Shown here one piece after another: positions 60,794 to 64,000 of a stretch of 64,000 nucleotides of DNA; positions within the stretch are counted from its first letter, which is position 1; each line of letters opens with the position of its first letter. Source of the stretch: Nitrosopumilus zosterae (lineage in GTDB: Archaea; Thermoproteota; Nitrososphaeria; Nitrososphaerales; Nitrosopumilaceae); assembly GCF_025998175.1 (NCBI RefSeq), contig NZ_AP026695.1, positions 1,118,760 to 1,182,759 of the forward strand, read 5' to 3'. Below the pieces are notes generated by a model that was given only the letters and a program-made list of their open reading frames with translations, was not told the origin of the DNA and searched no databases. Position numbers and translations under genes: made by a program.

Positions 60794-61519
60794 GTGCAGA
60801 AAGAATTTCCAGAAGCCGAAATCTTTGAGATAAAGAAAATAGAATTAAACAGTCCAATAATTTTTGCAGGATTTGTAGGTGCAGGTCTAGTAGGACCTCT
60901 TGCAATAAACCACATCATTGAGAAACTGAAAATGCAACAAATAGCAGTAATGAGATCAAAATATCTTCCACCATCAACAGTTTTCATGAGAGGGAGACTA
61001 CGGCATCCATTTAGATTTTATGCAAATCCAGAGGGAACAATATGTGCGATAATTTGTGAAATAACATTGAGAATGGAAGGGTTGTATTCACTAGTAGGAG
61101 AAATTTTAGATTGGGCAGAAGAGAAAGGCTCAAAAGAAATTGTAATTTTAGACGGGGTTGCAAGTATAGGACATGATGACAAAGCATATTGTGCAGCTGA
61201 AGAAGATTTGGTACGAACCATGGCAGAAAAAGACATCAGTATGATCCCACAGGGATTTATCACAGGAATTCCAGGAGGGATATTAAACGAATGCTTGGTA
61301 AGGGAAATCCAAGGACTAACATTATTAGCAAAAGCAAACAAAGTGGCGCCTGATTCAGGAGCAGCCGCCACCCTGATTGAAGCACTGAATAGATTCTATG
61401 ATTTGAACATTGACACAAAACAACTAGAAGATGAGAAAGATAGATTCCACTCAGAATTTAGTGAGTTATCTCAGAAATATGTAGAGCATAGAGAAGAGAT
61501 AGCTGGAATGTATATGTGA
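60794..61519 (+). CDS. PAC2 family protein (second copy)
   Basis: 241 residues from a GTG start (QKEFPEAEIFEIKKIELNSP). PAC2 features: IIFAGFVGAGLVGPLAINHII, a segment VIYP-like ICAIICEITLRMEGLYSLVGEIL, and GFITGIPGGILNE (cf. GIPGILLNE in the protein at 4163). The C-terminal coiled helix is DEKDRFHSEFSELSQKY. The two PAC2 proteins are diverged and may form the hetero-dimeric proteasome chaperone known in other archaea. Confidence 0.85.
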   Translation: MQKEFPEAEIFEIKKIELNSPIIFAGFVGAGLVGPLAINHIIEKLKMQQIAVMRSKYLPPSTVFMRGRLRHPFRFYANPEGTICAIICEITLRMEGLYSLVGEILDWAEEKGSKEIVILDGVASIGHDDKAYCAAEEDLVRTMAEKDISMIPQGFITGIPGGILNECLVREIQGLTLLAKANKVAPDSGAAATLIEALNRFYDLNIDTKQLEDEKDRFHSEFSELSQKYVEHREEIAGMYM

Positions 61520-61568
61520 TCGAAACAGCAGGCAAATTCTTTTATTCATAGCAAATACGCATCAAATT

Positions 61569-62591
61569 ATGGTGTTAACCTACAAAAAAGCAGGAGTGGA
61601 CATTTCTAAAATCAAACAAAGTCAACAAGCAATTGGTAAATTAATTGCATCAACTCATAAACTTCAGAAAAAAGCAAAGATAGCACATGGTTTTGGCCAT
61701 TATGCAGGAATTGTTGAGATCCCCGGAGGAAAACTTTTGGCAACACACACAGATGGTGTTGGAACCAAAGTAATTATTGCAAACATGATGAAAAAATACA
61801 ACACAATAGGAATTGATTGTGTCGCAATGAATGTTAATGATGTTATCTGCATTGGTGCAACACCTATCTCATTTGTAGACTATATCGCTGCAAACAAAAA
61901 TGATGCAACAATATTCAAAAAAATTGTCGAGGGATTAGTGACGGGTGCAAAAAAATCTTCAATGCCGATTGTCGGAGGAGAGACTGCAATTATGCCAGAT
62001 GTGATTGATGGGAAAGGATTTGCATTTGATTTAGCAGGGATGGTAGTAGGATTAGTAGATAAAAAAGATTTGGTGCTTGGAAATAAAATAAACGTAGGGG
62101 ATGTGATTGTGGGTGCAAATAGTACAGGAATTCATTCAAACGGATATTCGCTTGCAAGAAAAGCAATTTTAGGAAAATATTCTATAAAAGATAAAGTAAA
62201 AGGAATAGGAACAATAGGTAATGCATTATTAGCGCCTACCGAAATATATACAAATCCAGTACTAGAAATAATTCAAAAATGTAAAGTCAATGGTTTGGCC
62301 CACATTACAGGAGGAGCATTTACCAAGCTATTACGCCTCAAGAAAATTGGATATGAGATTGAGTCCCTACCAAAAATTCCACCAATCATGGGATTAGTTG
62401 AAGAACAAGGGGTAAAGCTCGAAGAAATGTATAAGACGTTTAACATGGGAGTAGGATTCTGTGTTATTGCACCAAAAGAACAGGCAGTGCGAATTAAATC
62501 AATATTCAAGAAACACAAGATACAAAGTCAGGAAATAGGAAAGATTATTCCCAAGAAAGGTGTTTTTGTAAACTCGATAAAAATTGCTTAA
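61569..62591 (+). CDS. purM: Phosphoribosylformylglycinamidine cyclo-ligase
   Basis: ATP-dependent ring closure to aminoimidazole ribonucleotide, step five of purine synthesis. 340 residues of the PurM/ThiL superfamily: LLATHTDGVGTKVIIANMM, DCVAMNVNDVICIGATPISFVDYIA, VGGETAIMPDVI, NSTGIHSNGYSLARKAIL, AHITGGAFTKLLRL. It starts 49 bases after the PAC2 gene; no other pur genes lie nearby. Confidence 0.96.
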   Translation: MVLTYKKAGVDISKIKQSQQAIGKLIASTHKLQKKAKIAHGFGHYAGIVEIPGGKLLATHTDGVGTKVIIANMMKKYNTIGIDCVAMNVNDVICIGATPISFVDYIAANKNDATIFKKIVEGLVTGAKKSSMPIVGGETAIMPDVIDGKGFAFDLAGMVVGLVDKKDLVLGNKINVGDVIVGANSTGIHSNGYSLARKAILGKYSIKDKVKGIGTIGNALLAPTEIYTNPVLEIIQKCKVNGLAHITGGAFTKLLRLKKIGYEIESLPKIPPIMGLVEEQGVKLEEMYKTFNMGVGFCVIAPKEQAVRIKSIFKKHKIQSQEIGKIIPKKGVFVNSIKIA

Positions 62592-62751
62592 TTTAACATT
62601 CAAACGTCGTTTTTGTTGATTTAATTTCTTAGAGGAATTATTTTTGAGATGATTAATACGCCATACAAGTGTGAAATATAATTTTGCGTTACAAAGGCTT
62701 CTTACAGCTAAAGAATGTTGAGTAAAATCGATCAAATAATAAAAATCAAAT

Positions 62752-63690
62752 TTAGATTTTTGATTTAGAATAAGCTCGAAATAAACGTGCCGTGTCTTGA
62801 CCATCAATGACACCATAATAGATCATTTTATTTTCTTTATTGGACTTATTCTCAGCCAAACTTTTCATCATGTCAAGAATACTATGATCAATTTGAGCAT
62901 CATACATAACAAAAAATGCCTGTGAAGGACTTTTGAACAATCTAGAGATTTGATCACCATGCTTGCCCATCTTTTTAATTGTTAAAGTGGGAGGAGTGCC
63001 AGCACCCTTTAAAGCAAAAGAAGTATTAATTCGCTTACCATTAATTTTAAGTCGCGTGGTATTGATATCATTTATCTCACCACCCCAATCAACAAATTTC
63101 CCATCTTCTTTAGTTATCGCCTTCAATAATTGTTTGATATCTTCTTCAGGAATTCTTTTTGTTTTAATTGAGCCAATTTTTTTAACTTTTGAAAAAGAAT
63201 CTATATCATCAACAGTTAATTCTTTTGGAATATGTTTATTATTTTTTAAATTCACAGTTACAGTGATATTCCCATTACCAGATGACAATTCACTAGGAAC
63301 ATTAAATTGTTTTTTATGTACACGCTGAATGATAATAGTTTTATATTTTTTATAGAAGGGGATTTTCCCATAAGCAATTCTCTTATTTTTTTCAGTTTGT
63401 TCTATTACACCTCCAGAAACAAGAGAATTACCGACTTCAAGTACTCTTTTTAAACTTTTTAATCCAGTTTCATTTTGAATATGATCTTGAGTTTTCACAG
63501 GTGATTTATGGAAATAAATTGATTCGAAAACTTTCAAACGGTCTTGAGAACGACCAATTACATTCACAGCATGGGTGATCATTTTTTCTTTATTAGCTGC
63601 TTCATCAATCACGGATACAGGTAATTTAATCACCTCCTTTTGATTTATTTTTTCTTGTTGGAAATTTTTTTCTAATTCCACTAGAATCAA
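62752..63690 (-). CDS. Winged-helix protein with a possible nuclease-like C-terminal domain
   Basis: 312 residues if the TTG at 63690 is used; a GTG at 63612 would give 286. A perfect ribosome-binding motif (AAAGGAGGTGATT, 63625-63637) lies between them and favours a start near 63612, although the spacing is long. Residues ~35-110 look like a winged helix (RLKVFESIYFHKSPVKTQDHIQ). The C-terminal ~140 residues have DWGGEIND, a strand with FALKG (a possible D/E-x-K pair), KKMGKHGDQISRLF and YYGVIDGQDTARLFRAY. I have seen this pattern in bacterial proteins of unknown function but cannot name it. It is coupled to the upstream HTH gene. Confidence 0.65.
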   Translation of the reverse strand: MILVELEKNFQQEKINQKEVIKLPVSVIDEAANKEKMITHAVNVIGRSQDRLKVFESIYFHKSPVKTQDHIQNETGLKSLKRVLEVGNSLVSGGVIEQTEKNKRIAYGKIPFYKKYKTIIIQRVHKKQFNVPSELSSGNGNITVTVNLKNNKHIPKELTVDDIDSFSKVKKIGSIKTKRIPEEDIKQLLKAITKEDGKFVDWGGEINDINTTRLKINGKRINTSFALKGAGTPPTLTIKKMGKHGDQISRLFKSPSQAFFVMYDAQIDHSILDMMKSLAENKSNKENKMIYYGVIDGQDTARLFRAYSKSKI

Positions 63691-63802
63691 CTCCTAAACA
63701 AGTAGCAATCTCACTTGATGTTGCCCCAGATTTAATCAATAAAAGAATCAACAGATTTTTTATAGATTCAAGTTCAGTTTGTTTATTTTTTTCATTACTC
63801 AT
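63626..63802 (-). CDS. 58-residue helix-turn-helix protein
   Basis: The frame from ATG 63802 to TAA 63626 has a helix (ELESIKNLLILLLIKSG) followed by a helix-turn-helix (ATSSEIATCLGVDSSGIRKKF) and a basic tail (TRKNKSKGGD). It is similar in layout to the protein encoded just upstream (QPSEIADCLGKTANNVRVAV). Its ATG shares ATGA with the stop codon of that gene, and its own stop is followed by the winged-helix/nuclease-like gene frame, so all three are translationally coupled. Confidence 0.75.
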   Translation of the reverse strand: MSNEKNKQTELESIKNLLILLLIKSGATSSEIATCLGVDSSGIRKKFPTRKNKSKGGD

Positions 63803-63996
63803 TGTTCCTTAACCTCTTTTTGAGTAGATTTTTTTTTAATTCCATGAACCGCGACACGAACATTATTTGCTGTTTTTCCTAAACAATCAGCAATTTCAGA
63901 TGGCTGCATACCCATTTCATGAAGAATTTTTACTTGTTCTTGAAATTGTCTACCTTTTACAACATCTAATGCAAGTAATTTAGAAATAATTTTCAA
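63799..63996 (-). CDS. Sigma-region-4-like helix-turn-helix protein (may continue past the right edge)
   Basis: 65 residues from TTG 63996, but the frame is open to the end of the window, so the true start may lie outside. The helix-turn-helix (FQEQVKILHEMGMQPSEIADCLGKTANNVRVAVHGI) resembles the DNA-recognition helices of sigma-factor region 4 or a transposase/phage HTH. A basic tail ends KKKSTQKEVKEQ. The overlap with the next gene is ATGA at 63799-63802. Confidence 0.7.
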   Translation of the reverse strand: MKIISKLLALDVVKGRQFQEQVKILHEMGMQPSEIADCLGKTANNVRVAVHGIKKKSTQKEVKEQ

Positions 63997-64000
63997 GCGA

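Overview
The window looks like a piece of the chromosome of an ammonia-oxidising archaeon of the Nitrosopumilus type (Thaumarchaeota/Nitrososphaeria, marine group I.1a). This is judged from protein content, not from a database search. The DNA is AT-rich and densely coded. It carries archaeal TBP, TFB, Alba, RNase P RNA, deoxyhypusine synthase, Sec61-beta, a SUI1/eIF1-type factor, Tsr3 and a geranylgeranyl-reductase-like flavoprotein, beside an ammonium transporter, P-II proteins and glutamine synthetase. Many genes use TTG or GTG starts, ATGA stop/start overlaps are common, and several TATA boxes lie about 30 nt before the start codon, which suggests leaderless mRNAs.

Layout: 0-1.2 kb holds the N-terminal part of SMC and a 0.6 kb upstream region with a direct repeat, a hairpin and a possible mini-gene. 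1.2-8 kb holds housekeeping genes (nitrilase-family amidase, inositol-phosphate synthase, deoxyhypusine synthase, PAC2 protein, LysE exporter, a repeat-tailed Alba, DNA polymerase IV). 8-11.2 kb is an envelope/thiol block: a sortase-like membrane enzyme with Ser in place of Cys, a DsbA-like protein, a Cys-containing membrane protein and two zinc-finger proteins. 11.2-15.6 kb holds oxidoreductases, DUF99 and the geranylgeranyl-reductase family. 15.6-21.3 kb holds large exported proteins, a methyltransferase, the RNase P RNA and a membrane protein with a metallothionein-like tail. 21.4-28.3 kb holds cofD-cofC (F420), TFB, a CPBP protease, SUI1, Sec61-beta, DUF2070 and a PD-(D/E)XK nuclease. 28.4-38.9 kb is dominated by surface proteins (a membrane-anchored solute-binding protein, a lamin-tail/Ig-like giant, a DNRLRE protein, a subtilisin) plus tsr3 and tRNA-Pro. 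39-43 kb is a two-component system with an unusual TrmB-REC regulator and an exported partner. 43-49.9 kb holds methionine aminopeptidase, DUF1512, TBP, a tRNA-binding protein, a structured RNA candidate, an SRPBCC protein, a glycosyltransferase and HtrA. 50-53.8 kb is cofG-cofH-pmbA. 53.8-60.2 kb is a nitrogen-assimilation neighbourhood (amt, P-II, two tiny membrane proteins, a P-II-like paralogue, a winged-helix regulator with an operator on its own start codon, glnA). 60.3-64 kb holds a Lys-rich protein, a second PAC2 protein, purM and a tight operon of two small HTH proteins with a possible winged-helix/nuclease protein.

Linked functions: both halves of F420 synthesis are present (FO synthase CofG/CofH; CofC/CofD for the side chain), while CofE is not in the window. 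Basal transcription (TBP, TFB) and chromatin (Alba, SMC) are represented. Nitrogen uptake and assimilation genes sit together. The points I would check first are the branched RNA at 46993-47071, the HTH/HTH/nuclease-like operon at the right end, the TrmB-REC two-component system, the P-II-like protein with an extra C-terminal domain, and the Ser-type archaeosortase.
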